A DNA stretch of 64,000 bases from Nitrospira sp. MA-1 (GTDB lineage: Bacteria; Nitrospirota; Nitrospiria; Nitrospirales; UBA8639), in assembly GCA_032139905.1 (NCBI GenBank), contig JAQJDB010000006.1, positions 558,001-622,000 of the forward strand, written 5' to 3'. Each line of letters starts with the position of its first letter. Within the stretch, counting starts at the first letter, position 1. This document shows, one piece after another, positions 8,476 to 17,128 of the stretch. The notes beneath the pieces are model-generated. The model was not told the origin of the DNA and did no database searches. It saw only the letters and a program-made list of their open reading frames with translations. The translations under genes were made by a program, and so were the position numbers.

Positions 8476-9567
8476 CTATCTGGTTATTTCCCAAAAACCT
8501 ACCTTAATTCCAGCTTCTCCGACTGAATCCGTCAAGCCACCAGGCAGTGTTATTGCTAGAGGAGCGAGCTCACCCAACCCATTTCCATCCGGAGCATTCC
8601 AAGAAGGTGAAGAATAATTAGAATAGGGAGTTTTTGGCATACCTCCACCAAAAGGCAAACCAAGGGAAGTGATAAAAGCGGTTGTGAAAGGAGATGTGAT
8701 TGCCCCTTCTATCCCTGCTTTTGATGCCCCACCAATAATTGATCGGAAATTTCCTCTTCCTCCTGCATAAGCTTCCGTCGCTCCTTTGCCTGCCCCAAGA
8801 ATGGCTCCAGAGATAGCCGTGCCTGCGGCAAATGCGTCTAACGTACCAAGGGATGGAAAAATAACCCCGCCTGCAGGATTGAGTAATCCGAACTTATCGA
8901 GTGTTCCTCCGGAAAAACCGCCAACAATGGCCCCGGTTGCAGTTCCAAACAAGACCCCCTTACTGATATCACCCTCATTTCTGCCGGCACTGAGACCCCC
9001 AGCTGCTCCTAGGCTTAACCCCCCAGCCAGGGCCCCATTAATGACAGGGCCCGCTGTGCATGGTGCACAGGCTATACTTGCTGCGGCCGTGCCAATAATT
9101 ATTTCTCCCGCCAAAACATACCGTCCGCTTTTCGACTGCGTTAATAATCCGGTCCCAAGAATGCCGGACTGAATAGGTGAGAGGAAAGGGACAGGAACTA
9201 TCCCAACCTGAATGCCAAAGCTGAGTGCGGTGAATCCCGGACTGCCTAGTGTGTTTTTCAATTTTCGGATGGCCTTTTTAAAGGCGTTTGTGATGGATTT
9301 GATCCCGAATCGTCCCGTGGGATCATTAAAAAGAATGGGGTTGTTATTCCCATAGGTGTATCGATTGAAATCTTGAGGGTTGCCCGGATTCGGCACAATC
9401 GTATCGGCTGATATAAATCGCCCGAGAACAGCGTCATAATAGCGGGCTTCGTAGAAGTAAAGTCCTGTGCTGCCATCCAATTCCTTACCTGTATATTTAT
9501 AGGCCACGTTGGCCGTACCGGCGTTCGTGAACGTATCCCCATAGGGATAATACACCAGGTCTTCTTC
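8476..9567 (-). pseudogene. RHS repeat-associated core and C-terminal domain (fragment)
   Basis: This is the 3' portion of an RHS/YD-repeat gene. Upstream codons GVKEEDLVYYPYGD are in frame before the GTG at 9553-9555. The RHS core follows: KYTGKELDGSTGLYFYEARYYD, LGRFISADTIVPNPGNPQ, NRYTYGNNNPILFNDPTGR. This is the conserved site after which toxin C-termini vary. The following ~260 residues are glycine/alanine-rich (AGGLSLGAAGGLSAGRNEG, GAILGAGKGATEAYAGGRG), with possible membrane-active stretches. No catalytic toxin motif is visible. The upstream RHS part is separated by a ~200-base insertion, so the full protein is not made. The last ~140 residues reappear at 14527-14957. Confidence 0.75.
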
Positions 9568-9584
9568 CTTTACTCCGCTACCAT

Positions 9585-9706
9585 GGGTCTGTTGAAAAAA
9601 GCCGCCAGCGGCGTTCTCGCCATTTTTCCGTACTCACGTATTCCGCATACGCTCCGCGCGTAAAAATGGTTGCGGCCTTGCTGGACGGACTTTTTTGAAC
9701 CGACCC
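9585..9706. mobile_element. Palindromic MITE-like element inside the RHS gene
   Basis: The two ends are imperfect inverted repeats: GGGTCTGTTGAAAAAAGCC on the left, and on the right the complement of GGGTCGGTTCAAAAAAGTCC. Further in, CCATTTTTCCG pairs with CGTAAAAATGG, so most of the 122 bases could fold into one long hairpin. It carries no gene. It lies within a ~200-base insertion (about 9568-9763) that separates GGSVE from EDLVYYPYG, two segments that would otherwise be contiguous in an RHS protein. Similar hairpin repeats are common in Nitrospira-type genomes as I recall, which is unverified here. Confidence 0.6.
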
Positions 9707-9760
9707 GCAGCCTTTGATGGGTCACCTCATCCTGGGCAAAATTGCACGTGAACATCCTCA

Positions 9761-10320
9761 TTATTCAACACTCCCACCATTGGTGAGCACGCTCGTCGAA
9801 CCTAAATGATCGGGATGGAAGTAACTGGTTGACCCGCTACCCACCTGTTTGATGGCGATCCTTTGTCCGCCCGCAAAGATCATCTTGGCGCAGGCGGTGC
9901 CACCGCACACGTAGAGCTTCCCGATATACGTTGTGGTTTGGGTGCCGACGGTCTTTGTGACCCGCCCGCCATCTCCATCATAGACAATCGTGGTGGTGGG
10001 GCCTGGCACCCACCAGGCGCCTTGGCCGTTGGCACTCTGGATGCTGACCCCATTCATCAACCAGGCATAGGTTGTGGGGGTTGTGAGGCCGGCAGTGGAA
10101 TTCTGCCATAGTAAATCCTTCTTTCCATCGCCATCCACATCCCCAACCCCCTTAATGACCCACTCCATCCCTGCGACCCCAGGCTGACCTGTTTGTTGCA
10201 CGCTGGTGCCGCTCATGAGCCACACAGATACCGAGCCGTCGGTGTGGCGCCACGACTGTCATAGCGGATCTCGGAGAGCGCGATCTTAGAGTCGGGGCCG
10301 GTGTTTCGGGTTTTCATGGT
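9761..10320 (-). pseudogene. RHS protein fragment with FG-GAP/VCBS-like repeat
   Basis: The minus strand reads YFDGLVRTMKTRNTGPDSK (an RHS/YD-repeat signature) at about 10250-10340. After a frameshift near 10230 it continues in a 154-aa frame. That frame holds a VCBS/FG-GAP-type calcium loop (GVGDVDGDGKKDLLWQN) and MNGVSIQ repeats, then YDGDGGRVTKTVG and YFHPDHLGSTSVLTNGGS. The last is the conserved 'HxDHLGSxxxxTN' RHS segment. The frame stops at 9761 where the inserted element begins. The mixture of RHS and VCBS repeats is typical of large secreted RHS proteins. At least one frameshift plus the insertion make it a pseudogene. Confidence 0.7.
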
Positions 10321-11075
10321 GCGGACCAATCCATCAAAATATGGCCAGGTCGACAAACTCAGCAATGTGCTGGTGAAGACATGTTGCGTGTCGACTGTGC
10401 CAAAGTTATTATTGGTGGTAATGGTCCACGACCACGTTGGGATCGTGGCATGTTTTTATTTTGTCCATTCAACCCAATATCCATCGCCACCCCATTTACT
10501 CCCTAATATATGCTCGAAATTACATGACTGAGTGGATTGGAGACGGTGATGGCAAAAGTTTGGCTGCCATCATAGGCTTTGGTCGTTGTATTGGCACGGG
10601 GATTGATTCATGGTGCAAATAACGTTGCCATAGCTATCATAGGCCATGCGGGTTTTCCGGACTACTCCCCCCGAAAGCCATTGGATCACACGAGTTAATT
10701 TCCCTTAAATGGGTTGTTGATTTGAGGCCGCGGCGCTGCAACTTGTCGTGCCAGCGTAATAAAGGCCCGTACGGGCCGCCACGGCCGTGTCAAACTCTCA
10801 TCCATAGTTTCCGTAGTGTGAAGCCGCAATACCCAGGCCGAGGTGTTAGGTAAAAAGGTGCGTGTTACCTTACCGGCATCGGCAGAAGAACCGGTATCAC
10901 CATACTGATCCTCTCGCGTAACACTGGGGTAGCTGTCGAAGGTGAAATCCGTGCGGATATACTTTACTGTAATTCGTGCCATCACAGATGGTATTTATCA
11001 CCGAACAAGGCGGTGTGAAAATGGAACCTGGGCATTGTCATCGGCTTGATAGATGGTGGACTCCGAATAGAAATT
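10321..11075 (-). pseudogene. Decayed 5' portion of the RHS gene
   Basis: Scattered RHS-like pieces survive in different frames on the minus strand. ESTIYQADDNAQVPFSHR lies near 11010-11070. TDFTFDSYPSVTREDQYGDTGSS followed by KVTRTFLPNTSAWVL lies in the 96-aa frame 10695-10985. NNFGTVDTQHVFTSTLLSLSTW lies near 10350-10430. These are typical YD-repeat linker segments. No start codon or signal peptide remains, and the gap 10430-10690 is unreadable. It continues downstream into the fragments at 9761-10320 and 8476-9567, so one original gene probably spanned about 8476-11075 or more. Confidence 0.6.
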
Positions 11076-11160
11076 TCATGCTCCATCAGTAACTCTCGTG
11101 CGATAGCAATATCGTAAGAATGATAGATCTCATTTTAGAATAACGAAGAGGCGACGGCTT

Positions 11161-12084
11161 ATGGCTCAATCTTTACCATTGAATTTTCGTGTGTCACGTG
11201 AGGAAATTTACTCCGCGTTTGAACCATTCGTTCATCGACGTTTTCGCAGAAGCGATATGCGTTGGAAGCGTAGAGTGTTTCGATCTTGGCGGAAAAAATT
11301 TCTTGAATTTTGGCAACACAAAATTTTCAAGCGTTTGAACACCTCCTTTGGGGGGCGGCAATATAAAGTGAAAAGTACATACGAGGACTTTTGGGGTTCT
11401 ACCGAGACCGGCGCGCACCTGAGCACGAAGGGGAAGGCTACCCCGTGTTTGTGGGGAGAGGATCGGATGTTAGCCAGAGGAATCGGGACCAAACGTGTAC
11501 ACCTTCTCTTGTTGAAACGGGCTCTTGAGGCCGTGCAACCCGAAAGCGTTCTTGAGGTTGGGAGTGGCTATGGCATTAATCTATTTGTTCTGTCCGGGTA
11601 TTTTCCTGCCATACGGTTCTCCGGTTTGGAATTGACCCGACAGGGGGCCTTGGCAGCAAAAAAGATCGGAACAATGTCCTGTCTTTCTCAGGATATCGTC
11701 GATTTTGCCCCTGATCAAATTATAGATCAAAGTGCAAATAGGCGGATCAATTTTTATCAGGGAAGTGCCAAGAATTTGCCGTTTGCGGATAACAGTTTCG
11801 ATGTGGTCTATACCGTGCTGGCCTTAGAAGCCATGGAGGAAATTCGCCATCAGGCTCTTCAGGAATTGGCCAAGGTCGCCAGGAAATATGTTATCATGAT
11901 CGAACCTTTTTCTGATTTCAATGAGAAAGGCATTCGATATCTCTATCATACCAGCCACCAATATTTTCGTGGGAGAGTTGACGAATTGCGCCAGGATGGT
12001 CTCGAGCCCCATCTTGTGTATTCCGATATTCCCCACAAGATTCGCCTATGGCCTGCAATGGTCATTGCCAGTCCCATATCATAA
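11161..12084 (+). CDS. Class I SAM-dependent methyltransferase
   Basis: A 307-aa protein. After a basic ~110-residue N-terminal part comes the Rossmann-type methyltransferase core. VLEVGSGYGINLFVLS is motif I (SAM binding) near residue 130. FSGLELTRQGALAAKK is motif II. NLPFADNSFDVVYTVLALEAM is motif IV near 215. YVIMIEPFSDF is motif VI. This is the Methyltransf_11/25 pattern of small-molecule, sugar or lipid methylases. It sits between the two RHS-associated modules. Its last ~19 codons (DIPHKIRLWPAMVIASPIS) recur as a fragment at 14963-15019, so a second copy of the gene once stood there. Substrate unknown. Confidence 0.8.
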   Translation: MAQSLPLNFRVSREEIYSAFEPFVHRRFRRSDMRWKRRVFRSWRKKFLEFWQHKIFKRLNTSFGGRQYKVKSTYEDFWGSTETGAHLSTKGKATPCLWGEDRMLARGIGTKRVHLLLLKRALEAVQPESVLEVGSGYGINLFVLSGYFPAIRFSGLELTRQGALAAKKIGTMSCLSQDIVDFAPDQIIDQSANRRINFYQGSAKNLPFADNSFDVVYTVLALEAMEEIRHQALQELAKVARKYVIMIEPFSDFNEKGIRYLYHTSHQYFRGRVDELRQDGLEPHLVYSDIPHKIRLWPAMVIASPIS

Positions 12085-12410
12085 TTCCACGATCTTGAAC
12101 CCGATCGACTTCCGTATGGCATCTGTGCCTACATTATTGCCTAGGAGTACATCGAAACCTTAATTGTGATGGCACAATCTTCGGAGATAGAAAACTGTTT
12201 AGATAGCGGCTTAGATTAACCTCTATGGGCCGAATTCCGGCACTGCCAAGCAATGGCAAACCGCAGCATGATGGGCAGAATGAAAAGGTCAGGCGTTGAA
12301 AGGACTCCACTAAGAAAAGGATGGAAAAATTGAATCGCCAGGACGGGCCATTCATCTTTGATCGCCTAAATTTTAAACATGTTGCATAACAAGATCTGGT
12401 CCCAAGCCTT

Positions 12411-13205
12411 TTACTTTAATTGGTTTTTTTTTGCTGCCTCCAGTAATGCGACCACTTCGCTATGTCCGCGTCGCTTAGCCACTGATAATGCGGTATCAGT
12501 GGGTTTCAGGTCGCTATTCAATGGTCCCCTTCCCTGGTTTGCTCTGATTTTTTGATCTGCACCAGCCGCCAGTAGCCCTTGAACTACCTCCTTACTTCCT
12601 TTGCCAGCGGCCGCTATTAAAGCTGTTATCCCATCATAGGCTTGATGGTTAACAATTCCTCCTGCACAGAGTAAAATTCCCACTGTCTTAAGATTCCCAA
12701 TATTTGCGGCGAAAATAAGAGGACTCCAACCGAACTGGTCATCAATTCCATTGGCATCTGCACCGGCTTTGAGTAATTCTTTGAGAATAGTGGGATCACA
12801 TCCGCTTGCACTGGCAATTAATAGAGGGGTCATCGAAAATTCATTGTCATTTTTAAATTTGAACGTAAAATTTGCCCCTCTTTCTAACAGTGCCCTGACA
12901 ACATTTTCGTGACAATAATACGTGGCCACATATAATGGCGTTTCTCCTCTGTTTCCTCGAGCATTGATCTCCGCTCCTTTGTTTAGGAGCAAATCAACAA
13001 TGGTTTCCTGACCTCCTTGGGCAGCATAATGTAGGGCCGTTAAGCCCCGAATATCCCTTTCAGAGATACTTTCTCCATTTTCCAACAGTTCCATAACGTC
13101 CTGACCATTGCCTCTATAGGCTGCCACTTGTAGGTTTGTGGCACAGCCTGTCAAGAAAACAAAAGCCGAAACTCCCCAGATGACATGTCTAAGATTTTTT
13201 TTCAT
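12411..13205 (-). CDS. Ankyrin-repeat lipoprotein
   Basis: A 264-aa protein with a lipoprotein signal peptide, where VIWGVSAFVFLTGC supplies the hydrophobic core and lipobox Cys at about residue 21. About seven ankyrin repeats follow, marked by GxTxLHYAAQGGQ, TIVDLLLNKGAEINARG, TPLYVATYYCHENVVRALLERGA, GCDPTILKELLKAGAD, WSPLIFAANIGN, ITALIAAAGKGSKEVVQGLLAAGAD and DTALSVAKRRGHSEVVALLEAA. It is expected in the periplasm or on a membrane as a protein-binding scaffold. It lies just downstream, on the same strand, of a possible toxin-tail fragment (13293-13640). That layout fits an immunity protein, but this is inference. A truncated paralog lies at 6935-7510. Confidence 0.85.
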   Translation of the reverse strand: MKKNLRHVIWGVSAFVFLTGCATNLQVAAYRGNGQDVMELLENGESISERDIRGLTALHYAAQGGQETIVDLLLNKGAEINARGNRGETPLYVATYYCHENVVRALLERGANFTFKFKNDNEFSMTPLLIASASGCDPTILKELLKAGADANGIDDQFGWSPLIFAANIGNLKTVGILLCAGGIVNHQAYDGITALIAAAGKGSKEVVQGLLAAGADQKIRANQGRGPLNSDLKPTDTALSVAKRRGHSEVVALLEAAKKNQLK

Positions 13206-13292
13206 TCTAGGGCTACACTCACTGAGAGAAAAATTTTTTCTGATATCTTGTGATTAAGCTGTTTTCCATTCTTTGAACTAGACAAATAAATT

Positions 13293-13660
13293 TTAAGGGT
13301 TACCAGAACCAATTCTGCACTCTGGATCACTGAATGTTCCTGAACAGCTTTCATGTCCACCATTTTCTACAGCTTTCCTAAGGATGAAATCTGACAATCG
13401 GCCATTGGTTAGCACATCATAACCCGAAGCTCCAGAAATCGCTAAGCTTGAGATAATGGGATTTTGAGTCAATTCTTGGAACGTTTTGGCGCCCAAGATA
13501 GTATAGCGGGTCCCAAAATCAAAGTTACTGCCTGATGATTTTGGAGGGGGGCGCCAAATGTAATTCGAATTCTTCCTAAAGCATCTATAGTAGTAAAAGC
13601 CCCAGCCACCGCTGCTTCAACAATTGCTCCATTTTCGCTTGCCTTGCATCTTCTTGCTTT
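13293..13660 (-). pseudogene. Orphan RHS-tail-like fragment
   Basis: A 67-codon frame (13293-13496) reads GAKTFQELTQNPIIS and ends CSGTFSDPECRIGSGNP. Its frame is open further upstream: GTRYTILGAKTF, and, after a one-base shift in a C-run near 13545, ENGAIVEAAVAGAFTTIDALGRIRITFGAP. I do not recognise a toxin family. Its place between the ankyrin gene and the lipoprotein gene, and its low-complexity alanine/glycine segment, suggest a displaced polymorphic-toxin C-terminus, but the evidence is thin. The equivalent part of copy A is mostly deleted. Confidence 0.35.
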
Positions 13661-13736
13661 AAAATTCCGAGAAAAAATGTATGGGTCGGAAAGTCAGAAG
13701 TTGAGATGAATAGTTAAACATTCATATGATGCCAAG

Positions 13737-14507
13737 ATGATTTACAAACGCAGAGTTAAAATGCACATAGGTTTATGGTTGGCTTTCCTGTTAGGACTTT
13801 ATGGATGTGGTGGAGGGAACCCCAAAGTCCAATTATCTCTTAAAGACGTGGCTCAACTGAAAAGCGCCTCTCACGTTTATATCGTGGACTATCCATCACC
13901 GGAGTTTGCATGGTGGATCATGCCTTATTCACTGCCGTTCACCGGAGTAGTTAATCTCAATCTAGAAAAAGTTGAAAAATGGCTGGAACTCCCATCTCCC
14001 TTAGAACTTATAGATCCCACCCGCACACTCAGGAATCAAATCATGGCGACGTTAGAAGATAATTATCACTTCACCAATCTTGCTCTGCCCCAAGGGGGTT
14101 CGCTGGATGAAAATCTGATGGACCTGAGGAAAAACTTGAGAGAAGGAAAAGTCATCGCTATACAAACGTATTTTTGGAAATTGGTTCCTACCGGATCTGA
14201 AAACGGTGATTTTCTTCCTCCCAAAAAAATGCCGTATCAATTTCAATACTCAGGGAATATCCGGTTTATTGACCTTGACGGCCCGTCTGTCATCCACCAG
14301 CATTTATGTCATTACCCACCGGAAATGGCGATATATGGGGAAGGGTTACGACCGAAAGAGTACGGCTCATTTTCTTTGGAAAGGCCAACTTGGGTAAATT
14401 CCATGCACGTTCCTGAATTAATCGAAAATCGTGGCGAAAAACTACAAACCCAAATTCATAAAGCTGTGACCCATTGTCTTCAAGAGTTCCAGAAATTATT
14501 CCCCTAG
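13737..14507 (+). CDS. Putative lipoprotein, 256 aa (copy B), unknown function
   Basis: Near twin of 7685-8455, with the same lipoprotein signal (lipobox GLYGC) and the same length. Through about base 14175 the two genes differ at only one or two positions (MIY versus MIF at the start). After that, substitutions cluster: FWKLVP against FWDLVP, SVIHQHLCHYPPEMAIYGEG against the YVIRQRECHYPPESTNMGGW region, and ENRGEKLQTQ against DQKGAKIQAQ. Both frames are intact, so both may be expressed. The pattern fits a recent gene-conversion tract over an older duplication. Convergent with the RHS fragment 20 bases away. Function unknown. Confidence 0.7.
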   Translation: MIYKRRVKMHIGLWLAFLLGLYGCGGGNPKVQLSLKDVAQLKSASHVYIVDYPSPEFAWWIMPYSLPFTGVVNLNLEKVEKWLELPSPLELIDPTRTLRNQIMATLEDNYHFTNLALPQGGSLDENLMDLRKNLREGKVIAIQTYFWKLVPTGSENGDFLPPKKMPYQFQYSGNIRFIDLDGPSVIHQHLCHYPPEMAIYGEGLRPKEYGSFSLERPTWVNSMHVPELIENRGEKLQTQIHKAVTHCLQEFQKLFP

Positions 14508-14526
14508 CCAAATCTCAACTTCGTCC

Positions 14527-14957
14527 CTACCTGCGTAATTCTGAAATACCTACTACAAGCCCAGCTTCTCCGACTGAATCCGTCAAGCCGCGAGGCAGTG
14601 TTATTGCCAGAGGAGCGAGCTCACCCAACCCATTTCCATCCGGGGCATTCCAAGTTAAAGAATAATTAGAATAGGGAGTGTCTATCTGCCCGCCACCCAA
14701 AAATTGCCAAGAAAGTAATGTCCCGCCATAGGGTGGGAAAGGAGATGTAATTGATCCCGTTATTGCGCTTTGTGCAGCCCCACCAATAATTGATTTGAAA
14801 TTTCCTCTCCCTCCTGCATAGGCCTCCGTCGCACCTTTGCCTGCCCCCAATAAGGCTCCAGAGACAGGCGTGCCCGCAACAAATGGGCCTGAAGTGCCAA
14901 AGGATGGAAGAATAACGCTACCTGCAGAATTGAGTAATCCGAATTTATCTTGTGTTT
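14527..14957 (-). pseudogene. RHS C-terminal fragment, copy B
   Basis: About 143 residues matching the end of the RHS fragment at 8476-9567: KFGLLNSAGSVILPSFG, GALLGAGKGATEAYAGGRGNF, TPYSNYSLTWNAPDGNGLGELAPLAITLP, TDSVGEAG. The upstream RHS core is absent. At about 14957 the match stops and the sequence becomes the 3' end of a methyltransferase gene on the other strand. The in-frame ATG at 14994 therefore lies in unrelated antisense sequence. No function is expected unless it acts as a donor cassette for recombination with the RHS gene. Confidence 0.65.
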
Positions 14958-14962
14958 TCTGA

Positions 14963-15019
14963 CATTCCCCACAAAATTCGCTTATGGCCGGCAATGGTCA
15001 TTGCCAGTCCAATCTCTTA
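14963..15019 (+). pseudogene. 3' remnant of a methyltransferase gene
   Basis: Reads DIPHKIRLWPAMVIASPIS then stop, identical in protein to the last residues of the methyltransferase at 11161-12084, with silent differences in the DNA. Similarity continues ~30 bases past the stop (gatcttgaa..ccgat). It marks the right edge of the duplicated block. Confidence 0.75.
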
Positions 15020-15106
15020 ACTTGAAGATCTTGAAGCCGATTGACTTTCTAGCTGAAAGATGGGGGCTTTCCTGATTTAGTCGTCCGGTTAGCAGGACTA
15101 TGCGGG

Positions 15107-16129
15107 TTAGATTGATGCAATCCGTCGACGGATTCGGCGTAGAATTTTATGGGTTTTTCGTTTTCCTAAGAAACCGACCTGTCGAAGTGTCCATGTCTGC
15201 TTGAGCCACCATAATCGCCATCTGATTCGTCCTAGGGATGAATCATGCTGAATGGTCTGAGGTGATACCCCGGAATGGTTTTGAGCCTCAGGCTTTCGTG
15301 CTACCGCCCGGATGTGATGGAAATCGCTCGTCCGGCGGTTGTCAATCGTGCATTCAATCAATACAAAGCCGGCGGCTTTAAGATATCTGGCAGTGGTCTG
15401 TGCGGTGAGATGATATTGATGGACGGGACCAGACTGAAACACCGATCCGGTTTTGTATCGAGCCGGGTTCAGCACATCTTTCTCGTCAAGAAAGAGATAG
15501 CCGCCTGGTTTAAGTACGCTGAAAATATTTTCCAGGAGCGTGCGGGGGGACAGGACGTGGGCCAGGACATGATGTGTCAGGACATTGACCGCATCGAAGG
15601 GACCCTGAAAGGGAATCGGTAACTGGGAGAACCGGGAAAATGGCAAAGGAAAGATCTCGGATAATCCACGTCGCTCGCTAGCGTACCATCTGTTTTTTTC
15701 GAACGGCTCTACGCAGAAAACTTTCGCCCCTCCCGCCTGGAGCTGTGCCGAGAGTGCACCGGTTTGGCATCTCAGATCGAGAATCCGTTTGTCTTTAACC
15801 TGAATGAAACGGTTGATGATGTTCAAACCCCACTCCGCGACGGCATCCTGTTTTTGAATGTCATCTTCATCTTCGATTCCTTCCCCAGGCCTACTGCGGC
15901 TACCGGGGTCGTTGGCAAAGCTACTTTCATAGAATTTGTCCAAATCCTCCTGTTCAATTTGTGGAAAAGCGTACATCAATTGACAATGGATGCATATCAC
16001 AATGCGGCAATTCAGTTTCGATGGTTCTGCCACAACAAAGGCTTCTGTGGAACGGCAGAGATCACAGTTTCCCTTTACGACGCGATCCCTGTCCATTTTC
16101 TGAACGGGTTGGGCTAGAAGTTTACTCAA
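15107..16129 (-). CDS. SAM methyltransferase with N-terminal zinc-binding domain
   Basis: A 340-aa protein. The N-terminal ~60 residues hold two CxxC pairs (CDLCRST and CIHCQLMYAF) that would bind zinc, as in sugar C-methyltransferases and related enzymes. The catalytic core follows: RILDLRCQTGALSAQLQAGGAKVFCVEP is the SAM site, although the usual GxG is replaced by RCQTG. FDAVNVLTHHVLAHVLSP and LKPGGYLFLDEKDV follow, of the Methyltransf_23 type. The basic C-terminal ~50 residues (RIRWRLWWLKQTW) are unusual. It is the last gene of the minus-strand glycan array, so it probably methylates a sugar on a surface glycan. The internal Met at residue 13 is another possible start. Confidence 0.75.
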   Translation of the reverse strand: MSKLLAQPVQKMDRDRVVKGNCDLCRSTEAFVVAEPSKLNCRIVICIHCQLMYAFPQIEQEDLDKFYESSFANDPGSRSRPGEGIEDEDDIQKQDAVAEWGLNIINRFIQVKDKRILDLRCQTGALSAQLQAGGAKVFCVEPFEKNRWYASERRGLSEIFPLPFSRFSQLPIPFQGPFDAVNVLTHHVLAHVLSPRTLLENIFSVLKPGGYLFLDEKDVLNPARYKTGSVFQSGPVHQYHLTAQTTARYLKAAGFVLIECTIDNRRTSDFHHIRAVARKPEAQNHSGVSPQTIQHDSSLGRIRWRLWWLKQTWTLRQVGFLGKRKTHKILRRIRRRIASI

Positions 16130-16296
16130 GCCATTATTCCTTATCCTAAGGGTAAAAGTGGAACTTTAAGGGAAAGCACTGGTTGGTTCGTCAGGGGCTG
16201 AACATAGGGGGTGTTCATAGCCAACCGAGCCATTTGACCTGCGAGATGACCTCTGATTAGCAGATGGTTCATCCTCATCTTGACTGGATTCAGATG

Positions 16297-17004
16297 TTAT
16301 GCCTGTTTCTTGGCATAGATGAATTCTGCAAGTTCCAAATCCCACATGGTATCGATACTGACCAGATCCTCGTCGAGAAGGAGGGCTCCAGTTCGTTGAC
16401 CCATGATGCTCCTTCCTTCCAGAAGGCAGTTTCGTGTCATAACATAGGCCACCCCGTTCCGGTGATAGACGGGAGTGAGTTGCTGCCGGGCAATGATTTG
16501 GCTCCCGTTGGGGTCATAATAGTCGATCTTGCCTGAGTCAAGAGTCAGTTGTTTGAGAGGGTGTGACTTGGAATCGGTTTCGGACAGCGTCCAGACGGCA
16601 TCCCATTGTTCATTCACCAGCATTTCGATGGCCTGGATGACGTGTTCCGGCCGGCGAAGAGGAGATGTTGGCTGCAGCATGATCACGATGTCGTATTGGA
16701 CATTGTCTTGATGCTCCATTTCTTCTAATGCATGGATCAATACCGGGGCGTCGGATATTCGGTCCCCTGAAAGGTCGGGAGGCCGGAAAAAAGGGGCGTC
16801 TAGGCCAGATTTTTTCGCACACTCGGCAATTTCAGGATGGTCGGTCGAGACTACGGCTCGGTCGATGAAGGGGATCTCCTTAACCAACTGGCCAACTCTG
16901 GCGACTAACGGGATTCCTAGAAAGGGAGTCAGATTTTTGAGCGGAATCCCTTTGCTGCCGCCCCTGGCTGGACACACAGCCAGAATCCGTTGCGTACCTA
17001 TCAT
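16297..17004 (-). CDS. neuA: Acylneuraminate cytidylyltransferase family (CMP-nonulosonate synthetase)
   Basis: Activates a nonulosonic acid (sialic, legionaminic or pseudaminic type) with CTP to give the CMP-sugar donor in the cytosol. The N-terminus has the P-loop-like nucleotide site AVCPARGGSKGIPLKN, then VVSTDHPEIAECAKKSGL, IVIMLQPTSPLRRPEHV, VYHRNGVAYVMTR and an end LLDEDLVSIDTMWDLELAE. These are the standard landmarks of the family, and 235 aa is normal. Neighbours on the same strand are a HAD phosphatase and a NeuB-like synthase, which supports the pathway. The exact sugar cannot be told from sequence. Confidence 0.85.
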   Translation of the reverse strand: MIGTQRILAVCPARGGSKGIPLKNLTPFLGIPLVARVGQLVKEIPFIDRAVVSTDHPEIAECAKKSGLDAPFFRPPDLSGDRISDAPVLIHALEEMEHQDNVQYDIVIMLQPTSPLRRPEHVIQAIEMLVNEQWDAVWTLSETDSKSHPLKQLTLDSGKIDYYDPNGSQIIARQQLTPVYHRNGVAYVMTRNCLLEGRSIMGQRTGALLLDEDLVSIDTMWDLELAEFIYAKKQA

Positions 17005-17128
17005 TGGGTTTTTTTAGGGATATACCGCATTGTTGATATAGCCATCGGTTGGGTGTAAATCATAACTTCCTGTGGCAAAAGTGTAAAGAATTTTCAACTG
17101 CAATGGTGCGAGTAGATGCTCAATGGTT

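Larger units (their letters stand above)
6724..8905. repeat. Duplicated RHS-associated module, copy A
   Basis: Shares order and sequence with copy B (12098-14957): a ~200-base leader, a minus-strand ankyrin gene, a plus-strand 256-aa lipoprotein gene and a minus-strand RHS C-terminal fragment. Copy A is about 680 bases shorter, because the ankyrin 5' half and an adjacent segment are missing near 7505. Boundaries were placed by eye where similarity begins (cgtatg leader) and ends (LDKFGLLN). Confidence 0.7.
12098..14957. repeat. Duplicated RHS-associated module, copy B
   Basis: Fuller counterpart of 6724-8905. It contains a leader matching 6724-6930, an intact ankyrin lipoprotein gene (-), a 67-codon orphan frame (-), the 256-aa lipoprotein (+) and an RHS C-terminal fragment (-) that ends abruptly at about 14957. 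The span 12085-12410 holds no gene; it is the leader plus the 3' flank of the ankyrin gene. Confidence 0.7.

Noticed and set aside
8786-9172. A 128-aa proline/alanine-rich plus-strand frame
   Set aside because: It is the complement of the glycine/alanine-rich RHS C-terminal domain.
12411-13205. Ankyrin gene as a eukaryote-like host effector
   Set aside because: It has a bacterial lipoprotein signal and RHS neighbours; nothing suggests secretion into a host.
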